Shown here in pieces: positions 16,560-25,005 of a stretch of 36,511 nucleotides of DNA; within the stretch, counting starts at the first letter, position 1; each line of letters begins with the position of its first letter. The notes beneath the pieces were generated by a model that had not been told where the DNA came from, ran no database searches, and saw only the letters and a program-made list of their open reading frames with translations. The position numbers and the translations under genes are program-made. This DNA comes from Bradyrhizobium sp. Its GTDB lineage: Bacteria > Pseudomonadota > Alphaproteobacteria > Rhizobiales > Xanthobacteraceae. The stretch lies in the NCBI RefSeq assembly GCF_030654605.1, contig NZ_JAURXB010000239.1, positions 1 to 36,511 of the forward strand, in the 5' to 3' direction.

Positions 16560-16940
16560 TCAATACAGCGGGAAGCGCTGCGGATAGCCGCCCATGTCCG
16601 ACGGCGGATTCAGCGGGTGGCGGTCGATCGGGCGGTTCAGGTTCTCGCGGGCGAACGAGGGATAGCCGAGCGCCGGCGGGAAGGCGTAATCTTGGAACTT
16701 GCGGTCGCCGGGCAGCACTTCGGTGCCGGCGTCGAGCCAGGAGCGCGTGGTAACGTAGACGCGCGTGCGCGGGCCCTGCTGGTAGGAACGGTTCGGACCC
16801 TGCGCGCCGTAATAGGGACGGCCGTTGCGGTCGTATCTGGTCTGGGCATCAGCCGAAGGGACGTCAAAGCTGATTGCGATAACGGCGGCTGCGGCAAGCA
16901 ACGCCGCGAGCTTGGTCGCGGCAGGGAATTTCAGGGTCAT
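16560..16940 (-). CDS. Small secreted hypothetical protein
   Basis: A 126-residue protein with a clear Sec signal peptide (residues 1 to about 33, Lys/Thr n-region, Ala-rich core, SADAQ cleavage region). The mature part is hydrophilic and rich in Tyr, Arg, Pro and Gly (YDRNGRPYYGAQGPNRSY), with a conserved-looking C-terminus ending PSDMGGYPQRFPLY. No catalytic motif or cysteine is visible. The ATG at 16940 is chosen over an earlier in-frame start (17039) because TGAGGA precedes it and the signal peptide begins there. It is likely periplasmic or envelope-associated, of unknown function. Confidence 0.75.
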   Translation of the reverse strand: MTLKFPAATKLAALLAAAAVIAISFDVPSADAQTRYDRNGRPYYGAQGPNRSYQQGPRTRVYVTTRSWLDAGTEVLPGDRKFQDYAFPPALGYPSFARENLNRPIDRHPLNPPSDMGGYPQRFPLY

Positions 16941-17095
16941 CAGGTCCTCACGGGCGGCCGGACCGCCATATCCGATTTGCAGCCATCTTAGCCGCACCGG
17001 GTATATCGTCGCTAGGTCAATTGGGCCACACCAGATCACAATAATGCCGGGGCGAGCTAAAAAGTTTCATAAAAACCAACGCCTTGGGTCTTTCT

Positions 17096-17143
17096 GCTCC
17101 CCTCCTCCCACGCGCCTCTTGCGCGTGGCGGGGAGGGGGGAAG
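17096..17143. repeat. Family E palindrome, copy 2
   Basis: A hairpin with arms CTCCCCTCCTCCCACGCGC and GCGCGTGGCGGGGAGG and a short CTCTT loop. It lies 4 nt downstream of the stop of the 17147-17941 gene, so it probably terminates or protects that transcript. Related to 11775-11823. Confidence 0.65.
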
Positions 17144-17146
17144 AAA

Positions 17147-17941
17147 CTAGAGCCGGCCGCGCAGAACGGGATTTTGCGCGGCGGTCACCCAATCGGCCGA
17201 TACGGCTGACGTGGCGCTTGCGCAGCTGCCGCGCCTGAGCTCGGCGCGGGCGAACAATTCAGCCAGTTTCGGGTCGTTTCCGGCGGTCAGCAGCATCAGC
17301 CGGTTCAGCATGCAGGAGATCGCGGCGCGCCGCGCCGGCAGGGCCTCCCCCTGGCAGGACCAGCCGGAGATCTGCAGGCCGGGTTCGTCGACCCTCCTGA
17401 CGAAGCCAAGGCAGGAACGCGCGCCGTCGGCGAGGCGGAGCAGCGTCACATGGCCGAATTTGCTGTCGATGACACCGGCGGCCTCGAGATCGGACGGGTC
17501 CTGAGCTCCCATGCGCACGGCCAGGTCGGCCGTGACGGGCCCCGACTGGTCCAGCTCTGCACCGAAACGATAGATCTCGAGCTCGGCTGCCGGCCATACC
17601 CCGGCGGGCCCCCAGCGGAAGACATCCTTGCGGCCGCCCCCGGGATGCCGGAGAATCTCGTAAGACTCTGTTTTATCGGACGAATCGGTCTGGCTGACGG
17701 CAAACGCCGGGTGCGAGCGCGCGGCCACGTTCCAGCCCGCCTGCGCCGATGGTACGGCGTCGGCGATCTCGGGCAACCGGTCCCACAGATGGACACCGAC
17801 GATGACAAGCAGCGCCAGCGTCCCCACATAGGCCATCAGACGCGCCAGCATGCCGCAACATTCATCGGCAAAGCTGGTCAGCGCCGGATGTATCCTGTTC
17901 GGGTAATATGAGTTGGCAGCGGAAGCCAAAAACGATCGCAT
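17147..17941 (-). CDS. Membrane-anchored hypothetical protein
   Basis: A 264-residue protein with one transmembrane segment near residues 31-52 (MLARLMAYVGTLALLVIVGV), preceded by a basic stretch. The large remainder is predicted periplasmic. It has four spaced cysteines in its C-terminal half (ARSCLGFV, GWSCQGE, AISCMLN, RGSCAS), which could form disulfides. No known domain is recognised. The ATG at 17941 is used; a TTG five codons earlier is possible. It ends next to a family E palindrome and is divergent from asd (114-nt gap), so it is probably a separate unit. Confidence 0.75.
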   Translation of the reverse strand: MRSFLASAANSYYPNRIHPALTSFADECCGMLARLMAYVGTLALLVIVGVHLWDRLPEIADAVPSAQAGWNVAARSHPAFAVSQTDSSDKTESYEILRHPGGGRKDVFRWGPAGVWPAAELEIYRFGAELDQSGPVTADLAVRMGAQDPSDLEAAGVIDSKFGHVTLLRLADGARSCLGFVRRVDEPGLQISGWSCQGEALPARRAAISCMLNRLMLLTAGNDPKLAELFARAELRRGSCASATSAVSADWVTAAQNPVLRGRL

Positions 17942-18055
17942 CAAACGCCCGGGCAAATCCTAAATTTGTCTTGAGGGCGTTTCTCGCATAGAAGCGCTGC
18001 CTTCTCCCTTTCCGCCGCGGGCGGCGGGTGAGCATTTTTCGTCGGAGAGTGAACG

Positions 18056-19090
18056 ATGGGTTACAAAGTCGCGCTGGTCGGAGCGACCGGCAATGTCGGG
18101 CGGGAAATGCTCAACATTCTGGACGAACGCAAATTCCCCGCCGACGAGGTGGTGGCGCTGGCCTCGCGCCGCAGCATGGGCGTCGAAGTGTCCTATGGCG
18201 ACCGCACCCTGAAGTGCAAGGCGCTGGAGCATTTCGATTTCTCTGACGTCGATATCTGCCTGATGTCGGCGGGCGGTGCGGTGTCGAAGGAATGGTCGCC
18301 GAAGATCGGCGCCGCCGGTGCCGTCGTGATCGACAATTCCTCGGCGTGGCGGATGGATCCGGACGTGCCGCTGATCGTGCCCGAGGTCAACGCGGATGCG
18401 GTGGCGGGCTTCACCAAAAAGAACATCATCGCCAACCCGAACTGCTCGACGGCGCAGCTCGTGGTCGCGCTGAAGCCGCTGCACGATCGCGCCGTCATCA
18501 AGCGCGTCGTGGTCTCGACCTATCAATCGGTGTCGGGCGCCGGCAAGGACGCCATGGACGAGCTGTTTTCGCAGACCAAGGCCGTCTACACCAACAGCGA
18601 ACTGGTCAACAAGAAATTCCCCAAGCGTATCGCCTTCAACGTGATCCCCGAGATCGACGTGTTCATGGAGGACGGCTACACCAAGGAAGAGTGGAAGATG
18701 ATGATGGAGACCAAGAAGATTCTTGATCCCAAAATCAAGCTGACCGCCACTTGCGTGCGGGTGCCGGTGTTCGTCGGCCATTCCGAAGCCGTCACCATCG
18801 AATTCGAGAATCCGATCTCGGCCGACGAGGCGCGCGACATCCTGCGCAACGCGCCGGGCTGCCTCGTGATCGACAAGCATGAACCCGGCGGCTACGTCAC
18901 GCCCTATGAAGCCGCCGGCGAGGACGCCACCTATATCAGCCGCATCCGCACCGATCCCACGGTGGAGAACGGCCTGGTGCTGTGGTGCGTGTCGGATAAT
19001 CTGCGCAAGGGCGCGGCGCTGAACGCGGTCCAGATCGCCGAATGCCTGATCAACCGCAAGCTGATCAGCGCGAAGAAGAAGGCGGCGTAA
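18056..19090 (+). CDS. asd: Aspartate-semialdehyde dehydrogenase
   Basis: A 344-residue cytosolic enzyme reducing aspartyl-4-phosphate to aspartate semialdehyde with NADPH, the branch point to lysine/diaminopimelate, threonine and methionine. The N-terminal GATGNVG (9-15), the phosphate-binding IDNSSAWRM, catalytic Cys130 in NPNCSTAQ and the YQSVSGAG segment are present, with the C-terminal His/Arg region intact (KHEPGGYVTP...). The ATG at 18056 follows CGGAGAG. An unrelated secreted protein gene starts 8 nt after the stop on the same strand, so readthrough is likely. Confidence 0.97.
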   Translation: MGYKVALVGATGNVGREMLNILDERKFPADEVVALASRRSMGVEVSYGDRTLKCKALEHFDFSDVDICLMSAGGAVSKEWSPKIGAAGAVVIDNSSAWRMDPDVPLIVPEVNADAVAGFTKKNIIANPNCSTAQLVVALKPLHDRAVIKRVVVSTYQSVSGAGKDAMDELFSQTKAVYTNSELVNKKFPKRIAFNVIPEIDVFMEDGYTKEEWKMMMETKKILDPKIKLTATCVRVPVFVGHSEAVTIEFENPISADEARDILRNAPGCLVIDKHEPGGYVTPYEAAGEDATYISRIRTDPTVENGLVLWCVSDNLRKGAALNAVQIAECLINRKLISAKKKAA

Positions 19091-19097
19091 CAGGCGC

Positions 19098-20231
19098 ATG
19101 CTGGTGGCTTGCCGGCCGGGCTGGATGATTGCGCCGGTTATTGGCGGCGCAATTCTGTTTGGTGGGCTCGCGATGGCGGAAAGACTGACCGACGCGCAAG
19201 TGCAGGCGAATCTTGATCGATTTTATCCATTGATCGAACAGGGCGTCGATCCGCCGGGCCACTGGCGGGCTTACGAAGACGGTCGCCCCGGGCAAAAATG
19301 GACGGGCGAGTCTCGCTGGAGTAACCGGCACGGTGAAGCCATTGTCCGGTGGGGCTATGGAAAGCCGGAATATATCACGAAGGCGAGCCTGGCAGATGGA
19401 ATGCGAGTCAATGCCAATAGGGCAGGTGACGGTTGGCGCTATCGAGTCTCCGACAGTCCTCGCCGCTGGGTGCATGGCACGATAGATATTCGGCCAGACC
19501 ATGTACTATTCACGCCCGGCCAACAGCCAAAATACAATGCACCTGCCCGTGGCGGCTATCCCAATCTCTACGTGGATTTGGCGAACGACAATGTGCTTCG
19601 CGAACGCTTGCTCGATGAGGACTTTGCGGACGCGGTGTACGCCTATTTGAAGAACGAGGAATTCTTCAAGGAGGGCGGCGAGCGAATTTGGTTGAACGGG
19701 ATGTCTGGAACGGCAGGGTTTGTCGCTAACTTGCGTGGCCAAGGCGATATATACACCGATTACTATCCCCATGGAGGCCGCGCGCCGCTTGGCGATCGAG
19801 CCTATGCCGCGCGGCGAACGCTCGGTGAGCCTGAACCGACGCCGGAAGAGGCTGCCTTGGAGGCGGCGATCATCGCTCGTTTTACGGAAATCAAAGCAAT
19901 CCTGGCTGGACTGGGCTGGCGCTTGGCGACGAAAGAGGACAGAAATTTCGCTGCGGTGGCCACGCGACGCGATCTCGCCTCTTGGGAAGCGCGACCGGGA
20001 GGCGCGGTCCCGGATTGGGTTGCAAAGATCCAGGCACCTCGCCCGCCTCCTCCTGGAGCAATCCGGCTTTTGAGTGTACATCCCAATCAGATGACAGAAG
20101 CCGAACGCGCGCGTGAAAACGAAATTGCGACTCAAGCACTGCCGAAGCGACTGTATTCGCTTGCTACAAGCGGACGCATCTCAGAAATCGAATACCGCGA
20201 GATGGTCGGCAGGATTTCCCAGATTCCTTGA
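19098..20231 (+). CDS. Orphan secreted hypothetical protein
   Basis: A 377-residue frame beginning 8 nt after asd. An N-terminal hydrophobic segment (residues 10-26, MIAPVIGGAILFGGLAMA) looks like a signal peptide cleaved before ERLTDAQ. The mature protein is hydrophilic and Arg/Tyr/Trp-rich, with blocks such as GHWRAYEDGRPGQKW, YPNLYVDLAND and GERIWLNGMSGTAG. I recognise no family. The first ATG (19098) or the ATG at residue 10 could be the start; no strong Shine-Dalgarno is seen for either. Base composition is visibly less GC-rich than its neighbours, with many A/T-ending codons, which suggests a more recent acquisition. It is intact and not obviously decaying. Confidence 0.7.
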   Translation: MLVACRPGWMIAPVIGGAILFGGLAMAERLTDAQVQANLDRFYPLIEQGVDPPGHWRAYEDGRPGQKWTGESRWSNRHGEAIVRWGYGKPEYITKASLADGMRVNANRAGDGWRYRVSDSPRRWVHGTIDIRPDHVLFTPGQQPKYNAPARGGYPNLYVDLANDNVLRERLLDEDFADAVYAYLKNEEFFKEGGERIWLNGMSGTAGFVANLRGQGDIYTDYYPHGGRAPLGDRAYAARRTLGEPEPTPEEAALEAAIIARFTEIKAILAGLGWRLATKEDRNFAAVATRRDLASWEARPGGAVPDWVAKIQAPRPPPPGAIRLLSVHPNQMTEAERARENEIATQALPKRLYSLATSGRISEIEYREMVGRISQIP

Positions 20232-20341
20232 CAATCAAGCTTCGATTATCATTTGTTCATCACAGCGGACCAAGACAGAATTCGAAGGTAGCAGCGCTGG
20301 CTTACCCTCCTCTGGAGGGACTGGCGAGGCGTCGAGCAAGT

Positions 20342-20983
20342 TCACGTCGCCGCGTTGACGCTGCGAAATTCCTTCGCTTCCTGATCGAGCAGGAACAGCG
20401 AGCCCTCGGCGACGCCGAAATAGGCGCCGTGCAGGTTCAGCCCGCCGCGTTCGACCAGCGTGCGCACGAACGGAAACGTCATCAGGTTCTCCAGGCTGCG
20501 ATGGATCGCGGCCTTTTCGATCCGGATGGTGAAGTCCTGCCTCGATTCCCGGTCCCGTTGCTCGACCACTTCGCCCGGCTTGACGAACATCGCCATCCAC
20601 CGGCCGATGAAATCGCCGGGTGAGAGGGGCTCGATGTCGTCGATGAAGGCCCGGATGCCGCCGCATTGGGCATGGCCGAGCACGACGATGTGCTGGATGC
20701 GCAGCACGTTGACCGCGTATTCCAGCGCCGCCGAGACGCCGTGGGCGCCGCCGTCGGGCTGATAGACCGGCACCAGATTGGCGACGTTGCGCACCACGAA
20801 CAATTCGCCGGGACCGGCATCGAAGATCACTTCGGGCGATACCCGGGAATCGCAGCAGCCGATCACCATCACCGCGGGCGACTGGCCGCGCTCGGACAGT
20901 TCGCGGTAGCGCGCCTGTTCGGTGGGCAGCCGTTGCGAGGTGAAGTTCCGGTAGCCTTCAAGCAGATGTTTCGGGAATGACAT
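20342..20983 (-). CDS. Beta-class carbonic anhydrase
   Basis: A 213-residue zinc enzyme interconverting CO2 and bicarbonate in the cytosol. The zinc and catalytic dyad motif CCDSR is at 43-47 (with Asp45 and Arg47), and the second zinc site HAQC gives His104 and Cys107. The conserved NVANLVP and AALEYAV stretches follow the family pattern, and the length is typical. It is convergent with the orphan secreted gene across a 110-nt gap that holds nothing recognisable. It diverges from the CoA-ester lyase gene starting at 21082. Likely roles are bicarbonate supply for carboxylases and pH balance. Confidence 0.95.
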   Translation of the reverse strand: MSFPKHLLEGYRNFTSQRLPTEQARYRELSERGQSPAVMVIGCCDSRVSPEVIFDAGPGELFVVRNVANLVPVYQPDGGAHGVSAALEYAVNVLRIQHIVVLGHAQCGGIRAFIDDIEPLSPGDFIGRWMAMFVKPGEVVEQRDRESRQDFTIRIEKAAIHRSLENLMTFPFVRTLVERGGLNLHGAYFGVAEGSLFLLDQEAKEFRSVNAAT

Positions 20984-21081
20984 GCGAGTTGCTAACCATA
21001 TGGCGCAGGCCGGAACAAGCCTTTCGGAGCCCTTGCCGAAATGTTATCGCGGGAAATTCGAAAGTTGAAGGGGAACCCGCC

Positions 21082-21957
21082 ATGATCCGTCCGCGCCGCA
21101 GCCTGCTGTTCATGCCGGGATCGAATGCGCGGGCGCTGGAAAAGGCCCGCAATCTCCATGCCGACGGCCTCATCCTCGATCTCGAGGATTCGGTGGCGCC
21201 CGACGCCAAGGCGGTGGCGCGTGACCAGATCGCCGCCGCCGTCGCCGCCAAAGGGTTCGGCAAGCGCGAGGTGCTGATCCGCGTCAATGCGCTGGATTCG
21301 CCGTGGTGGATCGATGACGTCGCGATGGCCGGCAAGGCGCGGCCGGACGGCATTCTGGTGCCGAAGATTTCCAGCGTCGAGGATCTCAACACCATCGCGG
21401 ATCGGCTCAGCGATATCAACGCCGACATGTCGATCCGTGTCTGGGCCATGATCGAGACGTCGCGCGCGGTTCTGCATGCCGAGCAGCTCGCCGCCGCCGC
21501 GCGCGAGGTGCGGCTCGCCGGCTTCGTGTTCGGGCCGAACGATATTTCGCGCGAGACGCGGATCCGGATGCTGCCGGGCCGCGCGGCGATGATCCCGATG
21601 ATCACGCATTGCATCCTCGCCAGCCGTGCCCACGGCCTCGAAATTCTCGACGGACCCTACAGCGATTTCAGCAATGTTGACGGTTTCGGCCAGGAATGCG
21701 CGCAGGGCCGCGATCTCGGCTTCGACGGCAAGACGCTGATTCACCCCGGCCAGATCGAGGCCTGCAACGCGATTTTCACGCCGCCGGCGGAGGAAGTCGC
21801 CCACGCCCGCAAGATCATCGCCGCGTTCGAGCGGCCGGAGAATGCCGGACGCGGCGCGATTTCGCTCGACGGCCAGATGGTGGAGCGGCTGCATGCCGAC
21901 ATGGCCAGGCGCACGATCGCCATCGCCGACGCGATCGCGGCGATGGGACAGCCGTAG
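21082..21957 (+). CDS. HpcH/HpaI aldolase family CoA-ester lyase (CitE-like)
   Basis: A 291-residue TIM-barrel protein of the citrate lyase beta/malyl-CoA lyase family. The opening RPRRSLLFMPGSN and the LDLEDSVAPDAK segment (about residues 32-43) are family hallmarks, followed by VLIRVNALDSPWW, IWAMIETS with the metal-ligand Glu, and FGPNDISRE with the Asp. Such enzymes cleave malyl-, citramalyl- or methylmalyl-CoA; stand-alone genes without citD/citF, as here, are usually not citrate lyase. The ATG at 21082 has GAAGGGGAA before it. It is convergent with the cytochrome c gene, with a family B palindrome between. Confidence 0.92.
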   Translation: MIRPRRSLLFMPGSNARALEKARNLHADGLILDLEDSVAPDAKAVARDQIAAAVAAKGFGKREVLIRVNALDSPWWIDDVAMAGKARPDGILVPKISSVEDLNTIADRLSDINADMSIRVWAMIETSRAVLHAEQLAAAAREVRLAGFVFGPNDISRETRIRMLPGRAAMIPMITHCILASRAHGLEILDGPYSDFSNVDGFGQECAQGRDLGFDGKTLIHPGQIEACNAIFTPPAEEVAHARKIIAAFERPENAGRGAISLDGQMVERLHADMARRTIAIADAIAAMGQP

Positions 21958-21998
21958 CCTGGTGCTGCGGCGAGGAAATGGGACTTATGGGGGGCACC

Positions 21999-22089
21999 CG
22001 TCATGCCCGGGCCTGTCCCGGGCATCCACGTCTTGGCTTTAGTTAAGCAATGAAGACGTGGATGGCCGGGACAAGCCCGGCCATGACGA
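21999..22089. repeat. Family B palindromic repeat, copy 2
   Basis: The arms CGTCATGCCCGGGCCTGTCC / GGACAAGCCCGGCCATGACG and the inner CATCCACGTCTT / AAGACGTGGATG match the copy at 15113-15201 closely. Only the central loop differs. It lies between two convergent genes, 42 and 8 nt from their stops. Confidence 0.88.
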
Positions 22090-22096
22090 TGAACCT

Positions 22097-22447
22097 CTAA
22101 TTCCGCTTCAGGCTCAGAATGTAATTCACCAGGCTGTCGCTCTCATCTGGCTTGAGGATGAGATTCGGCATGGTGGGATGGCTGGTCTGAAGGAACACCT
22201 TGAGCGAAAGCGCCGTGGTCGAACGCCTGTCGGCGATCGCGGTGAAATCCGGCGGGCCGCTGCTGGCCCCGGCGGTCGCCGCCTCGATCGAGTGGCAATC
22301 CTTGCACCAGGCGGCGGCCAGGCGATATCCCGTCGCGCTGTCGGAGGACGCGCCGCCGGCATTGTGCAGCCGGATGAAAAACAGCGCCGCCAGCGCGATT
22401 GCGGCGGCCAGCATAATGCGTATCCAGACCGTGCGCGTCATCTTCAT
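22097..22447 (-). CDS. Small membrane-anchored or secreted class I cytochrome c
   Basis: A 116-residue protein with one N-terminal hydrophobic helix (residues 9-26), which may be an uncleaved anchor or signal peptide, then a single c-type heme site CKDCH (48-52) in the periplasm. The distal Met ligand is likely in TSHPTMPNLIL, with the C-terminal helix SDSLVNYILSLKR typical of class I cytochromes. It is an electron carrier of unknown partner. Starts at ATG 22447 or ATG 22441 are both possible. It follows the DUF6455 gene by 27 nt on the same strand, so the two are probably co-transcribed. Confidence 0.88.
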   Translation of the reverse strand: MKMTRTVWIRIMLAAAIALAALFFIRLHNAGGASSDSATGYRLAAAWCKDCHSIEAATAGASSGPPDFTAIADRRSTTALSLKVFLQTSHPTMPNLILKPDESDSLVNYILSLKRN

Positions 22448-22474
22448 CAATCCACTGGCCTGCGGCGCCAGCCC

Positions 22475-22888
22475 TTACTGCTTCACCGGATGATCCAGGC
22501 TGTCGATGGTGGGCGCGTTGAGGCAATATCCCTCATAATGCTCGGCCGAGGTGCCGTCGGCGAGATCCCGGTCGCATTGGCGCTTGCTGGCGCACATGGC
22601 GCAGACACGTTCCATATCGCGCAGCACCATGGGCTCGGTCCGCGCCAGATCGGCTTCGTCGATGCCGAGAACCTTGAGCAGCTTGGGCAGTTCGTCCGCG
22701 GCGTGCGGACCCTGCCGGATCAGCTCATCGAGTGCGTTGGGCGACACCCTCAAATCGTTGGCAATCTTGTCGAACTGGGTCGTGTCCATCTGGCGAATCT
22801 CGCTGAGGTCCTGCCGATGCCTCAGCCAGTCGGCAAAGGTATTGATCAGCGCTTCGACGCGAGGAAACGGGTGCTCTTGGGCCGTCAT
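22475..22888 (-). CDS. DUF6455-type protein with a cysteine cluster
   Basis: A 137-residue cytosolic protein without signal peptide. The N-terminal half is helical (ALINTFADWLRHRQDLSEI, then a segment resembling the opening of DUF1127-linked proteins, DLRVSPNALDELIRQG). The C-terminal part has Cys residues in CAMCASKRQCDRDL and GYCLNAP, a pattern I associate with the DUF6455 family, possibly metal- or Fe-S-binding. No function is established. GGAGG precedes the ATG at 22888. It is upstream of a cytochrome c gene in the same direction. Confidence 0.82.
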   Translation of the reverse strand: MTAQEHPFPRVEALINTFADWLRHRQDLSEIRQMDTTQFDKIANDLRVSPNALDELIRQGPHAADELPKLLKVLGIDEADLARTEPMVLRDMERVCAMCASKRQCDRDLADGTSAEHYEGYCLNAPTIDSLDHPVKQ

Positions 22889-22986
22889 GGATGCCTCCGC
22901 TAGGTAGCAGGATTTGATCCATATGAGCGCAACCTTGGGAAGGGTCGTTGCGGTAGATCAAGCTCGCCGGCGGCACCGAAGGCCAG

Positions 22987-23778
22987 CTAAGGCCGGCCGA
23001 ACCGCTCCGTCGCCCATGCATAGAGGCTGCCGGGCACTGGCGGCTGGTTGCCGCGACCTTTCGGTGAAATGTGCAGCCCCATGATGTCGGGATCGCCGAT
23101 CAGGGATACAAAATCGGAGGGATCGAAGAAGCGCGTCGGTTCGGCGTGAACGGCGTAAAACGACTTCTTCGGCAAGGCGCAGCCGAGTTCGCCGTTACGC
23201 GTGGCCAGTGCGGTCAGCGCCGCCGGCCCAAAGATCGCGACGCGAATATCGGCGAGCCGGTTCGATTTGCCGCGCAGCTTGCGCAAGCTGAAGACGATGC
23301 GATGCCGCAGCGCCAGCCAGTCCGGCGTCAGTTCGTCCTGCCGCATCAGCGCTTCGAATGCCACCACGATGGGATCGTCCGGCGGCAGATAGAGCACCGA
23401 GTTGCCGAGCTGGCGCGGGCGTTCCCAGGCGAAGAAGGGCTTTGCGGGATCGATTTCGACCGGCTTGAGCAGCAGCACGTCGGCGTCGAGCCACAGCCCG
23501 GCGCGCTCCGCCATCAGCCGCATACGGAAGAAGTCCGAGAATTGCAGCGTGGTCCAGTCGCGCCAGCTTCCGTCCGGTTGCGGCGGGCGAAGCTTTTCGG
23601 AGAAGGCGTGCGGCAGGATGGCTTCGGCCTCGGCATTACCGACGCCGTCGGGCAAGCCCGCCAGCGGATCGAAACTGTAGACGGTGACGTTATGGCCGGC
23701 CGCGACCTGCGAGCGGAGGCAGGTCTGGCGCAGGCGGTCGAGCGGGCCATGCCAGAAGGTGACGACGTCAGGTCGCAT
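22987..23778 (-). CDS. Glycosyltransferase with DXD motif (Gly_transf_sug type)
   Basis: A 263-residue cytosolic protein resembling the DXD sugar transferases related to capsular polysaccharide and alpha-1,4 glycosyltransferases. It begins VTFWHGPLDRLRQTCLRS, a typical GT start. The nucleotide-sugar/metal motif LWLDADVLLL gives Asp98 and Asp100, preceded by FSDFFRMRLMAERAG. The C-terminal GLHISPKGRGN probably holds the second ligand-binding His. The acceptor is unknown and no polysaccharide cluster is nearby. It lies 85 nt after leuD on the same strand, separated by a family F repeat. Confidence 0.8.
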   Translation of the reverse strand: MRPDVVTFWHGPLDRLRQTCLRSQVAAGHNVTVYSFDPLAGLPDGVGNAEAEAILPHAFSEKLRPPQPDGSWRDWTTLQFSDFFRMRLMAERAGLWLDADVLLLKPVEIDPAKPFFAWERPRQLGNSVLYLPPDDPIVVAFEALMRQDELTPDWLALRHRIVFSLRKLRGKSNRLADIRVAIFGPAALTALATRNGELGCALPKKSFYAVHAEPTRFFDPSDFVSLIGDPDIMGLHISPKGRGNQPPVPGSLYAWATERFGRP

Positions 23779-23801
23779 GCGTCACCTTCACTGGGGCCGA
23801 A

Positions 23802-23849
23802 AGCGTTTTCGAGCGAAGTGGGAACCGGTTCGCGTGAAGAAAACGCGTC
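23802..23849. repeat. Family F nested palindrome, copy 1
   Basis: A 48-bp element with outer arms GCGTTTTC / GAAAACGC and inner arms AGCGAA / TTCGCG around GTGGGAACCGG. It differs from the copy at 25006-25053 at two positions. It lies just downstream of the leuD stop. Confidence 0.85.
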
Positions 23850-23863
23850 TTAACAAGGGAAGA

Positions 23864-24469
23864 TCAGGCCCAGGCGCGCGCGGTCTTGGCCTTTTCCTCG
23901 TAGGCGTCGATCGAGGCCTTCTTCTCCATGGTGAGACCGATATCGTCGAGGCCGTTCATCAGGCAGTGCTTGCGGAACGGATCGATCTCGAACTTCACCG
24001 TGCCGCCGTCGGGGCCGCGGATCTCCTGGGAGGCGAGATCGATCGACAGCGTCGCGTTGGCGCCGCGCTCGGCATCGTCGAACAGCTTGTCGAGGTCGTC
24101 CTGGGTGACGCGGATCGGCAGGATGCCGTTCTTGTAGCAGTTGTTGTAGAAGATTTGGCCGATCGAGGTCGAGATCACGCAGCGGATGCCGAAATCCAAC
24201 AGCGCCCACGGCGCGTGCTCGCGGCTCGAGCCGCAGCCGAAATTGTCGCCCGCGACCAGGATCCTGGCGTGGCGATAGGCAGGCTTGTTGAGGATGAAAT
24301 CCGGGTTCTCGCTGCCGTCGTCCTTGTAGCGCTGTTCCGAGAAAAGCCCGGTGCCGAGGCCGGTGCGCTTGATGGTCTTCAGGTACTGCTTCGGGATGAT
24401 CATGTCGGTATCGACATTGATGATCTTTAAGGGCGCCGCGACGCCTTCCAGCGTGGTGAACTTGTCCAT
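23864..24469 (-). CDS. leuD: 3-isopropylmalate dehydratase small subunit
   Basis: A 201-residue swivelling small subunit that pairs with LeuC to isomerise 2- to 3-isopropylmalate in leucine synthesis. The opening [21 protein letters not shown] and the signature [17 protein letters not shown] are intact, and the length is typical of the bacterial LeuD. The ATG at 24469 is chosen since the family sequence starts there; the in-frame extension to 24535 is unlike it. It is not adjacent to leuC (26525-27931), from which it is separated by small genes on both strands. Confidence 0.96.
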   Translation of the reverse strand: MDKFTTLEGVAAPLKIINVDTDMIIPKQYLKTIKRTGLGTGLFSEQRYKDDGSENPDFILNKPAYRHARILVAGDNFGCGSSREHAPWALLDFGIRCVISTSIGQIFYNNCYKNGILPIRVTQDDLDKLFDDAERGANATLSIDLASQEIRGPDGGTVKFEIDPFRKHCLMNGLDDIGLTMEKKASIDAYEEKAKTARAWA

Positions 24470-24593
24470 GACCTGATCTTCATCCGTGCGAGTGAATTGC
24501 CTGCAATGTAGCAGCCAAAAGCTGCAAATGTGCAAATTGGCGAGGGCCTTTTACCCCGACGCGGGCCCTGATTGAAGTCCGAATTATGCATTG

Positions 24594-24992
24594 CTATCCG
24601 GTTTGCGCCTCGATCGCCTCCATATCGGCGTCCGACAGGCCAAAATGGTGGCCGATCTCGTGAATCAGCACGTGGCGGACGATATGGCCCAGCGTTTCCT
24701 CGTGTTCGGCCCAGTAGTCCAGGATCGGCCGGCGGTAGAGCCAGACCATGTTGGGCAGCCGGGCGATGTCGTTATTGCTGCGGAACGGGAGGCCTACGCC
24801 CTGAAACAGGCCGAGCAGGTCGAACTCGCTCTCCGCCTGCATTTCCTCCAGCACCTCATCGGTCGGGAAATCGTCGACGCGCAGGATCACGCCCTCGCAC
24901 AGGGTGCGGAATCCCTTGGGCAGGCGCTCGAAAATCTCGTGCGCCATGGCCTCCATCTCGGCCAGCGACGGCGCTTTTGTCGATTTCCACAT
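24594..24992 (-). CDS. Zincin-like metallopeptidase family protein
   Basis: A 132-residue cytosolic protein of the small metallopeptidase family formerly called DUF1025. The active-site motif HEIGHHFGLSD gives His111, Glu112, His115 and Asp121. The preceding part contains the conserved LFQGVGLPFRS and MVWLYRRPILD. The natural substrate is unknown. It starts at ATG 24992, only 14 nt from a family F repeat that must lie in its leader or promoter. It is transcribed divergently from the secreted gene at 25171. Confidence 0.9.
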   Translation of the reverse strand: MWKSTKAPSLAEMEAMAHEIFERLPKGFRTLCEGVILRVDDFPTDEVLEEMQAESEFDLLGLFQGVGLPFRSNNDIARLPNMVWLYRRPILDYWAEHEETLGHIVRHVLIHEIGHHFGLSDADMEAIEAQTG

Positions 24993-25005
24993 GGGCTCTG
25001 CTTAT

